From Pseudomonas caricapapayae (GTDB lineage Bacteria; Pseudomonadota; Gammaproteobacteria; Pseudomonadales; Pseudomonadaceae), in assembly GCF_001400735.1 (NCBI RefSeq), contig NZ_LJPW01000038.1, positions 1 through 64,000 on the forward strand: DNA of 64,000 nucleotides, written 5' to 3'. Shown here in pieces: positions 1-8,628 of this stretch; position 1 is the first letter of the stretch; every line of letters starts with the position of its first letter. The position numbers and the translations under genes were made by a program. The notes under the pieces were generated by a model that saw only the letters and a program-made list of their open reading frames with translations, did no database searches and was not told the origin of the DNA.

Positions 1-18
1 CGCAGGGCCGGCCCTGCG
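1..18. terminator. perfect palindrome at left edge, possible terminator
   Basis: The first 18 bases form a perfect 9+9 inverted repeat rich in G and C, followed by TGTCTGTTTT. This resembles the terminator of a gene lying to the left of the window, but that gene is not visible, so orientation and function are open. Confidence 0.45.
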
Positions 19-187
19 TGTCTGTTTTCGACGGCAGAAGCATTTATGCCCCGGTTGACGGCAAGCGCCGCAGTGGCACGCGAGCAAAGCACAATTTATG
101 ATGAAAAACATGGCGGAACGATGGCACCCTTTGCCAGTCCAACGCTCGCATTTGTTAATTCCCTGGCCTTATCTCGAAGCGAAAAAC

Positions 188-469
188 ATGATCAGAATCC
201 TGTCCATTATTGCTGTGCTGAGCCTTGCGGGCTGCGCAACCGCCTCCAACACCTATTTGAAAAATGGCAAACAGGGCTTGAGCATCGACTGCTCCGGCGA
301 GGCGATGTCCTGGGCAAGCTGCTACGAAAAGGCGGACGCATCCTGCGCGGGCACGGGATACGAAATCGTCGGTACGGACGGTACGCCGCAGCCTGCCGAA
401 AGCGAAAAGACGCTGGGTGTAGACGTGGGCAATTACAAAAGTCGTAGCGTACTGGTGGTTTGCAAGTAA
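188..469 (+). CDS. small lipoprotein, unknown function
   Basis: A 93-residue protein that starts with a type II signal peptide: a positively charged start, a hydrophobic core and the lipobox LAGC, so it should be lipidated at Cys and anchored to a membrane. I chose the ATG at 188 because the signal peptide begins exactly there; an upstream in-frame ATG would bury the signal. The mature part holds several Cys residues (sequence around DCSGEAMSW and SCYEKADASC) that could form disulfides in the periplasm. I do not recognise a family beyond this architecture, which is common among small pseudomonad lipoproteins. It converges with another lipoprotein gene across a hairpin. Confidence 0.75.
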   Translation: MIRILSIIAVLSLAGCATASNTYLKNGKQGLSIDCSGEAMSWASCYEKADASCAGTGYEIVGTDGTPQPAESEKTLGVDVGNYKSRSVLVVCK

Positions 470-480
470 TCAGGTATGCC

Positions 481-503
481 GCCCTGTCCGCAACGGACAG
501 GGC
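481..503. terminator. hairpin between convergent lipoprotein genes
   Basis: A perfect 10-bp stem (GCCCTGTCCG paired with CGGACAGGGC) with a CAA loop lies between two convergent genes. There is no T run on either side, so it is a plausible but not canonical bidirectional terminator. Confidence 0.5.
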
Positions 504-524
504 CAGCTGATCCTGGCTGAACCA

Positions 525-875
525 TCACCCTGAAATGCACGCCTCGGCAGCGTTCTGAACATCCCTGAAGCGGATGGGCACATTGGAAAGTCGCTCATAA
601 ACCTTGATCGTACTTCCACCCGAGCGGCTCTCGACATCGACGACTGCCGCCGGCGACTTGCTGAGCTTTTGCGCCACGATAACCCGCAAGCCGTCGTGAC
701 GAGGCTCGATCAGAGGCGGCTTGCGACTGCTGGCGATCTTGCCAACGAAGCAATCGGCGTATTCCTTGGGATTCTTGCCTGACATCACGTTCATGGTGGG
801 CGGCGTATGCTCTATGTCATTCACGGTGGCACAGCCAGTCATTGCCAGAGCCAGGACTACTACAGCCAGTTTCAT
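525..875 (-). CDS. small lipoprotein, unknown function
   Basis: A 116-residue protein with a clear lipoprotein signal peptide: MKLAVVVLALAMTGC, with the lipobox MTGC near residue 15. I set the start at 875 because upstream in-frame codons add only a Cys- and Arg-rich stretch with no signal character. The mature part has one later Cys in the segment YADCFVGK and another near the C-terminus (EACIS), so an intramolecular disulfide is possible. No enzymatic motif is visible. Similar small lipoproteins of unknown role are frequent in Pseudomonas; surface or periplasmic location is the only thing the sequence supports. Confidence 0.75.
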   Translation of the reverse strand: MKLAVVVLALAMTGCATVNDIEHTPPTMNVMSGKNPKEYADCFVGKIASSRKPPLIEPRHDGLRVIVAQKLSKSPAAVVDVESRSGGSTIKVYERLSNVPIRFRDVQNAAEACISG

Positions 876-1042
876 ACAAAGCCTCCAAATAAAGGTCCTA
901 CGACAAGCCTGCGCGCAATTAAATCCCGACTTGGGCAATTTTTACGGGAAACACGGCAAATTAGTGCCCACGAACATCAAATTCACTGCCTCACATGCTA
1001 TCGTTTTGATTTTTCAGAAAAACCCCCATTTCGGAGCCTGTC

Positions 1043-1348
1043 ATGAAATTCGTACACCAGCGTGAGCATCTCAATGAGGACGACCTGGTCGTCATCGAGT
1101 GCTCTCAGACCTGCAATATCCGTCTGATGAACGATGCGAACTTCCGCAGCTTCAAAAATGGTGGTCGGCACACCTATCATGGCGGTGCATTTGACACCTT
1201 TCCCGCCAAGATCGCTGCCCCGAGCACCGGTTTCTGGAACATCACCATCGATACCGCCGGACGCAAGGCAGACACCAACGCCGGACGCAAACCACCTTTC
1301 ACCCACAAGATCAAGATCGTCCGGCGCTCGACCTCACGCCTGGGATGA
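1043..1348 (+). CDS. DUF1883 domain protein
   Basis: A 101-residue protein starting MKFVHQREHLNEDDLVVIEC with a central YHGGAF motif and a basic C-terminus (THKIKIVRR). This matches the DUF1883 family as I know it: a small beta-rich domain in proteobacteria, sometimes fused to TIR domains elsewhere, function unknown. No signal peptide or membrane segment is present, so it is probably cytoplasmic. Its stop lies just before the next short gene, and alkB follows in the same direction, so the three could be cotranscribed. The family call rests on recollection of the sequence pattern. Confidence 0.75.
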   Translation: MKFVHQREHLNEDDLVVIECSQTCNIRLMNDANFRSFKNGGRHTYHGGAFDTFPAKIAAPSTGFWNITIDTAGRKADTNAGRKPPFTHKIKIVRRSTSRLG

Positions 1349-1362
1349 TGCAAGGAGTCACC

Positions 1363-1545
1363 GTGAACAATCCAGCCCCACGCACCACCAAGTTTGCTGT
1401 CAGCTACAAGCTCAACGGTGAACGCCGCTTCGAGTTTGCTCAACTGCAATCTGCCTCCATCGAGGAAGCCGAAGCCGCCTTGAAAAAAATGCATGGCCAG
1501 AGCGACGATGAGATTACCGATGTCAAGGTCAGCAAGGCTCTCTGA
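1363..1545 (+). CDS. 60-residue hypothetical protein
   Basis: A short gene between DUF1883 and alkB. I prefer the GTG at 1363 because an AAGGAG ribosome-binding site ends 5 bases upstream; the in-frame ATG at 1345 has no such site and overlaps the upstream stop. The predicted 60-residue protein has a beta-like N-terminal half (TKFAVSYKLNG) and an acidic helical half (ASIEEAEAALKKMHG), which resembles small alpha/beta domains that sense or bind rather than catalyse. No family is recognised. Codon use matches the neighbours. Confidence 0.65.
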   Translation: MNNPAPRTTKFAVSYKLNGERRFEFAQLQSASIEEAEAALKKMHGQSDDEITDVKVSKAL

Positions 1546-1567
1546 GACGTGCCGGAGCTGACCGATC

Positions 1568-2254
1568 ATGCAACGCAAAGGTGACACACCCGCCAATCTG
1601 GATCTGTTTGCCGATCAGACGGCCCAGCCTCCAAGCGACGAGCGCATCGGGCCCGGGTCATGGCTGTTCAGGGGGTTCGCGCTGCCGGCAATGCCACAAT
1701 TGCTGCCTGCCCTTGAACACACGCTGACACTCTCACCGTTCCGGCACATGCAGACACCCAGTGGCTTGAACATGTCTGCAGCGCTGAGCAGCTGCGGGCA
1801 ACTGGGCTGGATAACCGACCGTCACGGCTACCGTTACATTGAGACTGACCCGCAGACAGGACAAGCGTGGCCAGCGATGCCGGACGCATTCATGCAACTG
1901 GCGCAGGATGCTGCGCTCGCAGCAGGCTATGCCGGCTTCATACCTGACGCCTGCCTGATCAATCGCTACATCCCCGGAGCAAGGATGTCCTTGCATCAGG
2001 ACCGAAACGAGTACGACCATCGCTGGCCAGTGGTGTCGGTTTCATTGGGTATACCGGCCATCTTCCAGTTTGGCGGCCTGCTGCGCAGCGACAAGACTCA
2101 GCGTATCTCACTGTTTCATGGCGATGTCGTGGTCTGGGGTGGTGAGGACAGGCTGCGCTTCCATGGCATTCTGCCGATCAAACAGGCCGGGCATCCGCTG
2201 CTGGGCGAGCAACGGATCAACCTGACGTTTCGCAAGGCTGGCCGCGACGGCTGA
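1568..2254 (+). CDS. alkB: DNA oxidative demethylase AlkB
   Basis: A 228-residue Fe(II)/2-oxoglutarate dioxygenase that removes methyl groups from 1-methyladenine and 3-methylcytosine in DNA, releasing formaldehyde. The metal triad is visible: His143 and Asp145 in LHQDRNEYD and His199 in RFHGI. The 2-oxoglutarate and substrate arginines fit R216 and R222 in the C-terminal RINLTFR motif, and NRYIPGARMSLHQD is the family signature. Length agrees with E. coli AlkB (216). Its stop is immediately followed by the stop of the convergent GH15 gene with no spacer. It lies outside any ada cluster here, downstream of DUF1883. Confidence 0.95.
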   Translation: MQRKGDTPANLDLFADQTAQPPSDERIGPGSWLFRGFALPAMPQLLPALEHTLTLSPFRHMQTPSGLNMSAALSSCGQLGWITDRHGYRYIETDPQTGQAWPAMPDAFMQLAQDAALAAGYAGFIPDACLINRYIPGARMSLHQDRNEYDHRWPVVSVSLGIPAIFQFGGLLRSDKTQRISLFHGDVVVWGGEDRLRFHGILPIKQAGHPLLGEQRINLTFRKAGRDG

Positions 2255-4072
2255 TCATGCCCTCTCAAGCTCGCCCGACGTCCGCGCCAGCGCAGGACAA
2301 ACGGCTCGATGCAGATTCAATGCAGTATTGATGATGCCGATATGGCTGAACGCTTGAGGAAAATTGCCCAGCATGCGCCCACCCTGCGGATCGTACTGCT
2401 CTGCCAGCAGGCCTACGTCATTGCACAAGTCACACAGACGCTTGAACAGCCTTGCAGCGTCATCGGCGCGCCCCAGAAGCACATAGGCGTCAGCCAGCCA
2501 GAACGAACACACCAGAAACGTTCCTTCGTGCCCCGCAACGCCATCGACACTGCGCTCATTGTCGTAACGCAGCAACAGGCCGTCCTGCATCAGCGTACGC
2601 TCGATCTGCGCGACAGTTCCGACAACGCGAGGGTCTTCCGGTGCGAGAAAACCGGTCAACACAATCTGCAGCAGGCTGGCGTCGACCTCTTTCGAGCCGT
2701 ACGTCTGCACGAAGCTGCCAAGATCAGGATCAAAACCGTTAAGGCAGACATCGGCATGGATCGCGTCAGCCACGCTCCGGTAATGCCTCGCCAGCGCACG
2801 GTCTTCATCATCCTGGGCAGCCTGAGCGATCTGGGTAGCGTTACGGTCGAAAGCCACCCATGCCATGACTTTTGAATGGGTGAAGTGGCGCGGTTCGGAG
2901 CGAATTTCCCAGATACCGGCATCCGGCAGGTGCCATATCTTTTCCAGATAGGGCATGACCACCTTGGAGATTGCGACGCTGCGCGGGTGCTGCGGCATAC
3001 CGCCTCTGAGCGCCTGGATCATGGCATCGGCGACCTCGCCATAGACATCCAGTTGCACCTGAGTAGCCGCGCCGTTGCCAACACGGACCGGCAGCGAGTT
3101 CTCGTAGCCGCTGAGCCACGGCAGCTCATACTCCTGCAAACGTCGCTCACCGCCTACGCCATACATGATCTGTATTTGCTCCGGGTTACCGGCAACCGAG
3201 CGCAACAACCAGTCTCGCCAGGCAGTTGCCTCCTCGAAATACCCCAGATTCATGAACGCCAGCAGGGTCATGGTGGCGTCGCGCAGCCAGCAATAGCGGT
3301 AGTCCCAATTACGCTCACCACCCAATTGCTCGGGCAATGAAGTGGTTACCGCGGCAACAATGCCTCCGGTAGGAGCATAGGTCATGGCTTTCAACGTAAT
3401 CAGCGAGCGCTTTACCTGCGCCGTCCACGGCCCGACGTCAGGGCAGCGGTCAGAAAACTCCCGCCAGTAGGCAGCCGTGACCTCCAGCGCCTGGTCAGCA
3501 TCGATCGGCTCGCACAACGGTTCGAAAGACGCCTGATACGCCAGCGTAAATACCTTGCGCTCGCCTTCAGCAACATGAAAACGGCTGGCAGTGTGATGAT
3601 CCTGAGGATGCAAGGCCACGGGGCTGCGCAAAACCAGCATCTCCGGCCCCGCCACGGCGGTCAGGGTATGGGCATCCTTGCGCTCGACCCAAGGCACGCT
3701 GCTGCCGTAGTCGAAGCGAATGGCAAGGTCGACGCCGAACTCGACCTGCCCGGACAGCCCGACAACAATCCGCACCACGTGGCCAGCCGTCTTCATGGGC
3801 ATGAAGTCGATGAGCATGGCACGACCGTCACGCGTTTCGAAAACGGTTTCGAGAATCAGTGTGCCATTGCGGTAACGGCGCTCGACAGCGGTGACCTCGG
3901 CAGTCGGCGCAATCTTCCAGCGCCCCTGGTCATCGCTGCCCAGCAATGCGGCGAAACAGGCGGTCGAGTCGAAGCGGGGGAAACACAACCAGTCCAGCGA
4001 ACCATCTTTGGCGACAAGTGCCGCTGTCTGACAGTTGCCCAGCAATGCGTAGTCTTCGATCAGTGCAGCCAT
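2255..4072 (-). CDS. glycoside hydrolase family 15 protein (glucoamylase/trehalase-like)
   Basis: A 605-residue cytoplasmic protein of the GH15 family. The N-terminus carries the typical IEDYALLGNCQTAALV and DGSLDWLCFPRFDS signature, and the (alpha/alpha)6 barrel carries NWDYRYCWLRDATMTLL, which holds the catalytic pocket. No signal peptide is present. Related bacterial proteins hydrolyse alpha-1,4 or alpha-1,1 glucosides, and some are trehalases, so glucoamylase or trehalase activity is an inference. It is the last gene of the gnd-zwf-HAD-GH15 operon; a glucose-releasing enzyme there would feed glucose-6-phosphate dehydrogenase after phosphorylation. It abuts alkB tail to tail. Confidence 0.9.
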   Translation of the reverse strand: MAALIEDYALLGNCQTAALVAKDGSLDWLCFPRFDSTACFAALLGSDDQGRWKIAPTAEVTAVERRYRNGTLILETVFETRDGRAMLIDFMPMKTAGHVVRIVVGLSGQVEFGVDLAIRFDYGSSVPWVERKDAHTLTAVAGPEMLVLRSPVALHPQDHHTASRFHVAEGERKVFTLAYQASFEPLCEPIDADQALEVTAAYWREFSDRCPDVGPWTAQVKRSLITLKAMTYAPTGGIVAAVTTSLPEQLGGERNWDYRYCWLRDATMTLLAFMNLGYFEEATAWRDWLLRSVAGNPEQIQIMYGVGGERRLQEYELPWLSGYENSLPVRVGNGAATQVQLDVYGEVADAMIQALRGGMPQHPRSVAISKVVMPYLEKIWHLPDAGIWEIRSEPRHFTHSKVMAWVAFDRNATQIAQAAQDDEDRALARHYRSVADAIHADVCLNGFDPDLGSFVQTYGSKEVDASLLQIVLTGFLAPEDPRVVGTVAQIERTLMQDGLLLRYDNERSVDGVAGHEGTFLVCSFWLADAYVLLGRADDAARLFKRLCDLCNDVGLLAEQYDPQGGRMLGNFPQAFSHIGIINTALNLHRAVCPALARTSGELERA

Positions 4073-4126
4073 TCAGAAATGCCCGTAGTGATGATTCGTT
4101 AACATACGTTCCCTGCGCTATCAGGC

Positions 4127-4936
4127 TCAGGCCGGCAGAATGTAACGCCTGATAGCGACGGCGACGCCGTCCTGCTCATTGCTATCTGTAACATGATCAG
4201 CCTGTCCCTTGACTGTCTGCTCACCCTGCCCCATTGCAATCGACAAGCCGGCCTTGTGAAACATCGCCACATCGTTGCCGCCATCGCCTATCGCCGCTGT
4301 GCGAGGCAGTTCGATTTTCAGATATTGAGCCAGCGCAACCAGCGCCGCGCCCTTGTTGGCCTCCAGCGCGGTCACATCCAGGTAGTACTTTTGCGAGCGA
4401 GCGGCCAGAGCCAACCCTTCGATCATCGGGTTGAGCTGTACTTCCAGAGCTTTGAGCAGCTCGAAATCGGCACTCGCTGCAACAATCTTGTCGACACGAT
4501 CAAGATAGGGCTCGAAACTCTCGACCTGAACATAATCGTAACCCAGCGCGTCACGCTCATGATCGACATAGTCGGCATCAGGATCGAGCAGCAGCCATTG
4601 ATCGTCGGCAAATACCCAGATGGCAACATCCTGGCCAGTGAACAGCTCAAGACAGACCCTGACGGCTTGCTGATCAATGCGATGAGCTACAAGCAGACTG
4701 CCGTCGGGGTGGGTGATCGTGCCGCCATTGAACGCCACAGTGGGCAGATCCACCTGGAGCGCATCGATTACCTGACGCATGGCTCTGGGTGGGCGACTGC
4801 TGGCCAGTGTGAAGTGAATGCCAGCCTCGCGCAGATGCCTGATTGCGTCGATATTGGCCTGACTCAGGCTATGGTCGCGGCGCAGCACCGTGCCGTCGAT
4901 GTCGGACAGCAAGAGCTGTACGGGCAGTTCAGACAT
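4127..4936 (-). CDS. Cof-type HAD-IIB family sugar phosphatase
   Basis: A 269-residue haloacid dehalogenase superfamily phosphatase with a type IIB cap. The nucleophile motif SDIDGTVLRRDHSLS is near the N-terminus (the first Asp is the nucleophile), motif II is TLASSRPPRA, and the C-terminal GDGGNDVAMF motif binds Mg2+. Cof/YidA proteins dephosphorylate sugar phosphates and related metabolites; the exact substrate cannot be read from the sequence. The gene overlaps the 3' end of zwf by 8 bases, indicating translational coupling, which suggests a substrate in hexose-phosphate or pentose-phosphate metabolism. Confidence 0.9.
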   Translation of the reverse strand: MSELPVQLLLSDIDGTVLRRDHSLSQANIDAIRHLREAGIHFTLASSRPPRAMRQVIDALQVDLPTVAFNGGTITHPDGSLLVAHRIDQQAVRVCLELFTGQDVAIWVFADDQWLLLDPDADYVDHERDALGYDYVQVESFEPYLDRVDKIVAASADFELLKALEVQLNPMIEGLALAARSQKYYLDVTALEANKGAALVALAQYLKIELPRTAAIGDGGNDVAMFHKAGLSIAMGQGEQTVKGQADHVTDSNEQDGVAVAIRRYILPA

Positions 4937-6461
4937 TCAATTCTCTCCATTCGCGGCCATCACGACTCAGCAGTTCTTCACCCGCCTCGGGGCCGTCCTT
5001 GCCAGCGTCGTACAACTGCACTTCCGGCTGCGCCGCCCATGCATCAAGGAACGGCTGAACGGCACGCCAACCGTTCTCGATGTTGTCGGCACGCTGAAAC
5101 AGGGTCTGATCACCGGTCAGGCAGTCGTAAATAAGGGTTTCGTACCCCGTGGAGGGTTGCATCTCGAAGAAATCCTTGTAGGCGAAGCCCAGCGCGATAT
5201 CTTCCATTTTCAGTTCCGGACCAGGACGCTTGGCAAACAGATCGAACCACATGCCTTCGTTGGGCTGGATCTGAATTCTCAGATAGTTGGGCTTCAGCCG
5301 GTCGACTTCCGTATCACGAAACTGCGCATAGGGCGCAGGCTTGAAGCAGATGGCGATTTCTGTGCTGCGAGCACTCATGCGCTTACCGGTGCGCAGGTAA
5401 AACGGCACGCCCACCCAACGCCAGTTATCGACCATGACCTTGAGCGCAACATACGTCTCGGTGGCGCTGTCGGGCTCTACGCGCTCTTCCTGACGATAGC
5501 CGACAACCTCCTTGTCACCCATCACGCCTTTCGCGTACTGACCCCGGACCGAGTTTGCCAGGGCTTCCTCCTGGCTCCAGGGCCGGATGGCACCGACTAC
5601 CTTGGCTTTCTCGCCGCGAACGGCATCGGCACCAAACGCAGCCGGGGGCTCCATCGCAACCATCGCCAGCAACTGGAAGAGGTGGTTGGGCACCATGTCG
5701 CGCAGTGCACCGGTGTGCTCGTAAAAACTGCCACGGGTTTCAACACCTACGGTCTCTGCAGCCGTGATCTGAACATGATCGATGTAATGATTGTTCCAGA
5801 ACGATTCGAACAGGCCATTGGAAAACCGGCTGACCAGAATGTTCTGTACCGTTTCCTTGCCCAGATAGTGGTCGATCCGGTAGATCTGCTTCTCGCTCAT
5901 GACCTTCAGGAGGCAGCTATTGAGTTCGACCGCGCTGGCCAGATCCGAACCAAACGGTTTCTCGATGACCACGCGACGAAAGCCGCCTTCGGTTTCCTGC
6001 AGTAAACCTGATGAGCCCAGACGCTGTGCCACTTCGCGGAAAAAGCGCGGTGCCGTGGCCAGATAGAACACCGCATTCGCCGTACCGGTGCTCTCGATCC
6101 TGGTGGCGATATCCTGATAGGTCGAGTCATCGAGGAAGTCGCCCTGCACATAGCTGATCCGCTCGGCCAGCTTGCTCCACAGCACAGGATCGAGCGGGTC
6201 CTTGCCGCCACCGGCAACCTTGCCGGCCGCTTCGTCACGAATGAAATTCTCGAGCTTTTTCGCAAAGTCGGCGTTGCTGATCGCATTGTGATCGACGCCG
6301 ACGATATGCAGCCCTTCATCTACAAGGCCGTCGCGTGACAGGTTGTAAAGTGCCGGCATCAGCAAACGCTTGACCAGATCACCATGGGCACCGAACAGAA
6401 ACAGGGTCGTAGGCGGAGCTATCTCGGTCTTTTGCTCGGCGCTGCCACGCGACAGGCCCAT
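4929..6461 (-). CDS. zwf: glucose-6-phosphate 1-dehydrogenase
   Basis: A 510-residue enzyme that oxidises glucose-6-phosphate to 6-phosphogluconolactone with NAD(P)+, the entry to both the Entner-Doudoroff and oxidative pentose phosphate routes. The Rossmann dinucleotide site is LFGAHGDLVKRLL, and the catalytic signature IDHYLGKETVQNILVSRFSNG region holds the active-site His and substrate-binding Lys. Full length for the family. It overlaps gnd by one base and the HAD gene by eight. Fluorescent pseudomonads usually have a second zwf beside hexR, edd and pgl; none of those is here, so this is probably the gnd-linked isozyme. Confidence 0.96.
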   Translation of the reverse strand: MGLSRGSAEQKTEIAPPTTLFLFGAHGDLVKRLLMPALYNLSRDGLVDEGLHIVGVDHNAISNADFAKKLENFIRDEAAGKVAGGGKDPLDPVLWSKLAERISYVQGDFLDDSTYQDIATRIESTGTANAVFYLATAPRFFREVAQRLGSSGLLQETEGGFRRVVIEKPFGSDLASAVELNSCLLKVMSEKQIYRIDHYLGKETVQNILVSRFSNGLFESFWNNHYIDHVQITAAETVGVETRGSFYEHTGALRDMVPNHLFQLLAMVAMEPPAAFGADAVRGEKAKVVGAIRPWSQEEALANSVRGQYAKGVMGDKEVVGYRQEERVEPDSATETYVALKVMVDNWRWVGVPFYLRTGKRMSARSTEIAICFKPAPYAQFRDTEVDRLKPNYLRIQIQPNEGMWFDLFAKRPGPELKMEDIALGFAYKDFFEMQPSTGYETLIYDCLTGDQTLFQRADNIENGWRAVQPFLDAWAAQPEVQLYDAGKDGPEAGEELLSRDGREWRELNV

Positions 6462-7435
6462 TATTTAGGTTCCTTGTGGCCACCAAATCCGAAGCGCATG
6501 GCAGACAGCATCTTGTCTGCGTACGAGCTTGCCTGACGAGAGCGGAAGCGCGCAAACAGCGCACTGGACAGCACAGGAACCGGTACAGCCTGCTCGATGG
6601 CAGCCTCGATGGTCCAGCGGCCCTCGCCACTGTCGGCAACCGAGCCGGAAAATGCATCCAGTTGTGGGTCTGTCGCCAGTGCATCGGCGGTCAGATCGAG
6701 CAGCCAGGACGACACCACACTGCCGCGCCGCCAGACCTCGGCAATATCGGCGGTATTCAGGTCGAAACGCTGTTCAGCCGGCAGATGCTCGGAGTTTTTC
6801 TGCTTGAGAAGATCAAAGCCTTCAGCGAAGGCCTGCATCATTCCGTACTCGATACCGTTATGGATCATCTTCACGAAATGACCAGAGCCCGCAGGGCCGG
6901 AGTGGATGTAACCACGCTCGGCGCGATCATCGGTCGAAGTCCGGCCTCTGGTGCGCTCGATCGAGCCAAGGCCCGGTGCGAGTGTTGCAAACAGCGGGTC
7001 AAGGCGCTCTACGACAGCAGCCTCTCCGCCGATCATCATGCAGTAGCCGCGCTCAAGCCCCCAGACACCGCCTGACGTACCAACGTCGACATAATGCAGG
7101 CCTTTTTCGGTAAGCTCCTGAGCGCGCCGAATGTCGTCCTTGTAGAAGGTATTGCCACCGTCGATGATCACGTCATCGGCGTCAAGCAACTGGCTGAGGG
7201 TCTGGATGGTTTCCTCGGTCGGCGCGCCTGCCGGGAGCATGACCCAGACAGCACGTGGCTTCTCCAGCGCACCCACCAGCTCCTTCAGGTCTGCGACAGC
7301 AACCGAACCGTCATTGGCCAGGGCGTTGCGTGATGCCTCATCACGGTCATACACAACCGTCGTATGACCATTCAACATCAAACGACGTGCAATGTTGCCG
7401 CCCATGCGGCCCAGTCCAATAATCCCAAGTTGCAT
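6461..7435 (-). CDS. gnd: 6-phosphogluconate dehydrogenase, decarboxylating (short form)
   Basis: A 324-residue enzyme that converts 6-phosphogluconate to ribulose-5-phosphate and CO2. The start at 7435 gives [19 protein letters not shown] with the Rossmann motif at the very N-terminus; upstream residues in frame are non-conserved. The substrate signature [13 protein letters not shown] and the catalytic region [19 protein letters not shown] are intact. The length matches the short GndA/YqeC-type enzymes, often NAD+-dependent, rather than the 470-residue NADP+ form; cofactor preference is inferred from that. It is the first gene of the minus-strand operon. A 9-bp inverted repeat lies about 150 bases upstream. 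Confidence 0.94.
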   Translation of the reverse strand: MQLGIIGLGRMGGNIARRLMLNGHTTVVYDRDEASRNALANDGSVAVADLKELVGALEKPRAVWVMLPAGAPTEETIQTLSQLLDADDVIIDGGNTFYKDDIRRAQELTEKGLHYVDVGTSGGVWGLERGYCMMIGGEAAVVERLDPLFATLAPGLGSIERTRGRTSTDDRAERGYIHSGPAGSGHFVKMIHNGIEYGMMQAFAEGFDLLKQKNSEHLPAEQRFDLNTADIAEVWRRGSVVSSWLLDLTADALATDPQLDAFSGSVADSGEGRWTIEAAIEQAVPVPVLSSALFARFRSRQASSYADKMLSAMRFGFGGHKEPK

Positions 7436-7580
7436 GAAGGTGCTCCTTAAATCGTAAAAAGGTGCCTCGCCTGCCGTCCAGCGCATCGACAGGTTGCGAG
7501 CATGCTGATTAGTCAAGCGAGGCGGAACGTCGGTTCCCTTGCGAGAAGATGAAGGCGTCAACGCCCTCCTGTGGTGCATT

Positions 7581-7609
7581 TTGTCGCGATTAATAAACAT
7601 TCGCGACAA
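7581..7609. promoter_or_regulatory. perfect inverted repeat upstream of gnd, operator candidate
   Basis: TTGTCGCGA and TCGCGACAA are perfect reverse complements separated by 11 bases, with half-site centres two helical turns apart, followed by an A-rich stretch. There is no T run in the sense needed for a terminator of either neighbour. The TTGT...ACAA ends recall the HexR operator but the inner bases differ. It sits between gnd and a small plus-strand gene and could control either. Confidence 0.45.
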
Positions 7610-7749
7610 TTAAAAATAAAAAAGTTCCAAAATCATGCAAAAGAAATCAAAATCGGTGCCGATAGAGAGGGTAAGCAGCGGCGCTCATGGATTGAAAGTC
7701 ATTGCCACGGACCTTTCTGAGGTTGAATCCGCCATTTGCGAGGTGAGCA

Positions 7750-7923
7750 ATGGGCACTGTACTACCAGCACTTGCACCACAAACCCTTTATGTCACGATC
7801 CGTCGCGACGAATTGCGCGCATTGAAAGAAGAGCGCGAGCAGCTGCAGAAAAAGGTCGCTCATTTGAGTTCGATACTGCAGCAATCCCAGCTGTCTGCAC
7901 CAAGCAAGATGCTTCAAGCCTGA
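7750..7923 (+). CDS. 57-residue coiled-coil hypothetical protein
   Basis: A short ORF starting MGTVLPALAPQTLYVTIRRD preceded by a GAGGTGAG ribosome-binding site 4 bases before the ATG. The centre (ELRALKEEREQLQKKVAHL) has heptad-like leucines and charged residues typical of a coiled coil. Codon use is that of the neighbouring pseudomonad genes. A longer open frame from 7635 overlaps it in another register but has an atypical Cys- and Thr-rich composition, so I reject that one. No function can be assigned; oligomerisation is the only inference. Confidence 0.6.
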   Translation: MGTVLPALAPQTLYVTIRRDELRALKEEREQLQKKVAHLSSILQQSQLSAPSKMLQA

Positions 7924-8088
7924 CCGCCGTTTAACCGTTTATCAACACACTCCGAGGCAAGCCCGATATTCATTCTGGCTTGCCCGCTTGACGCCTGACC
8001 TTCCCGACTGCTCCCGCCCTACTTCCCACTGCTCCTTCCCCGCCCGATGTTCTGGTCCGAAGAAGGCTAAGACTGCCGAGTCAATCAT

Positions 8089-8628
8089 CTATAACGTTTT
8101 CTGCCAGAACATGGCACGCCCCATTTCAGGGCTCAACTGATAATTGTCAAAACCGAGCTTCCGGTAGGCACCTTGCGCAACCCGGTTGCCTTCAAGCACC
8201 TCAAGCGTCAGCTTGCAGCAGCCCCGCTGGCGGGCAATCTCTTCCACCTTGAGCAGCATCTTGTGGCTGATGCCAAGACCCCGGTACTGCGAGACGACTG
8301 CTACATCATGAATATTGACCAACGGGCGACAGGCAAAGGTCGAAACCCCCTCGAAGCAGTTGACCAGCCCCACTGGCTCTCCGGAAATGAACGCCAGTAC
8401 GCTGAACGCATATGGGCGTTTGGCCAACTCTATTGCCAATTGCTGACGAGTGTCGCTCGACAGTGGCTGACCTGTACCCATGACATCCATCGAATATTCG
8501 TTCAGGACAAATCCGATCGCATCAGCGTGCACAGGGTTTGTGTAACTCGCTTGCAGTACCAGTACCTCTGGGGCTTCCATTTCCATCCTCGTCAATTCAA
8601 CGCAGCGTGATTCAGTGAAATCAGTCAA
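8089..8628 (-). CDS. GNAT family N-acetyltransferase
   Basis: A 179-residue acetyltransferase of the Gcn5-related family. The acetyl-CoA binding loop is visible in VVSQYRGLGISHKMLLKVEE (the Q/RxxGxG/A pattern), followed by LTLEVLEGNRVAQGAYRKLGF, the usual C-terminal motif B. The acceptor substrate is not predictable. The N-terminal half includes an insertion (PLSSDTRQQLAIELAKRPYA) that precedes the beta sheet. It is monocistronic here, facing away from glgA across a 570-base intergenic region. Confidence 0.88.
   Translation of the reverse strand: MTDFTESRCVELTRMEMEAPEVLVLQASYTNPVHADAIGFVLNEYSMDVMGTGQPLSSDTRQQLAIELAKRPYAFSVLAFISGEPVGLVNCFEGVSTFACRPLVNIHDVAVVSQYRGLGISHKMLLKVEEIARQRGCCKLTLEVLEGNRVAQGAYRKLGFDNYQLSPEMGRAMFWQKTL

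Noticed and set aside
46..447. Open frame of 133 codons overlapping the first lipoprotein gene
   Set aside because: Arg- and Gly-rich translation without protein-like features; the overlapping frame has a clean lipoprotein signal.
4890..6005. 371-codon open frame antisense to zwf
   Set aside because: Shadow of zwf with no motif or start context.
7635..7934. 99-codon frame on the plus strand before the GNAT gene
   Set aside because: Cys/Thr/Arg-rich product with no ribosome-binding site of note; a better 57-codon frame overlaps it.
7956..7984. GGCAAGCC/GGCTTGCC inverted repeat before the GNAT gene end
   Set aside because: An 8-bp stem with a 13-base loop and no T run; too weak to call a terminator.
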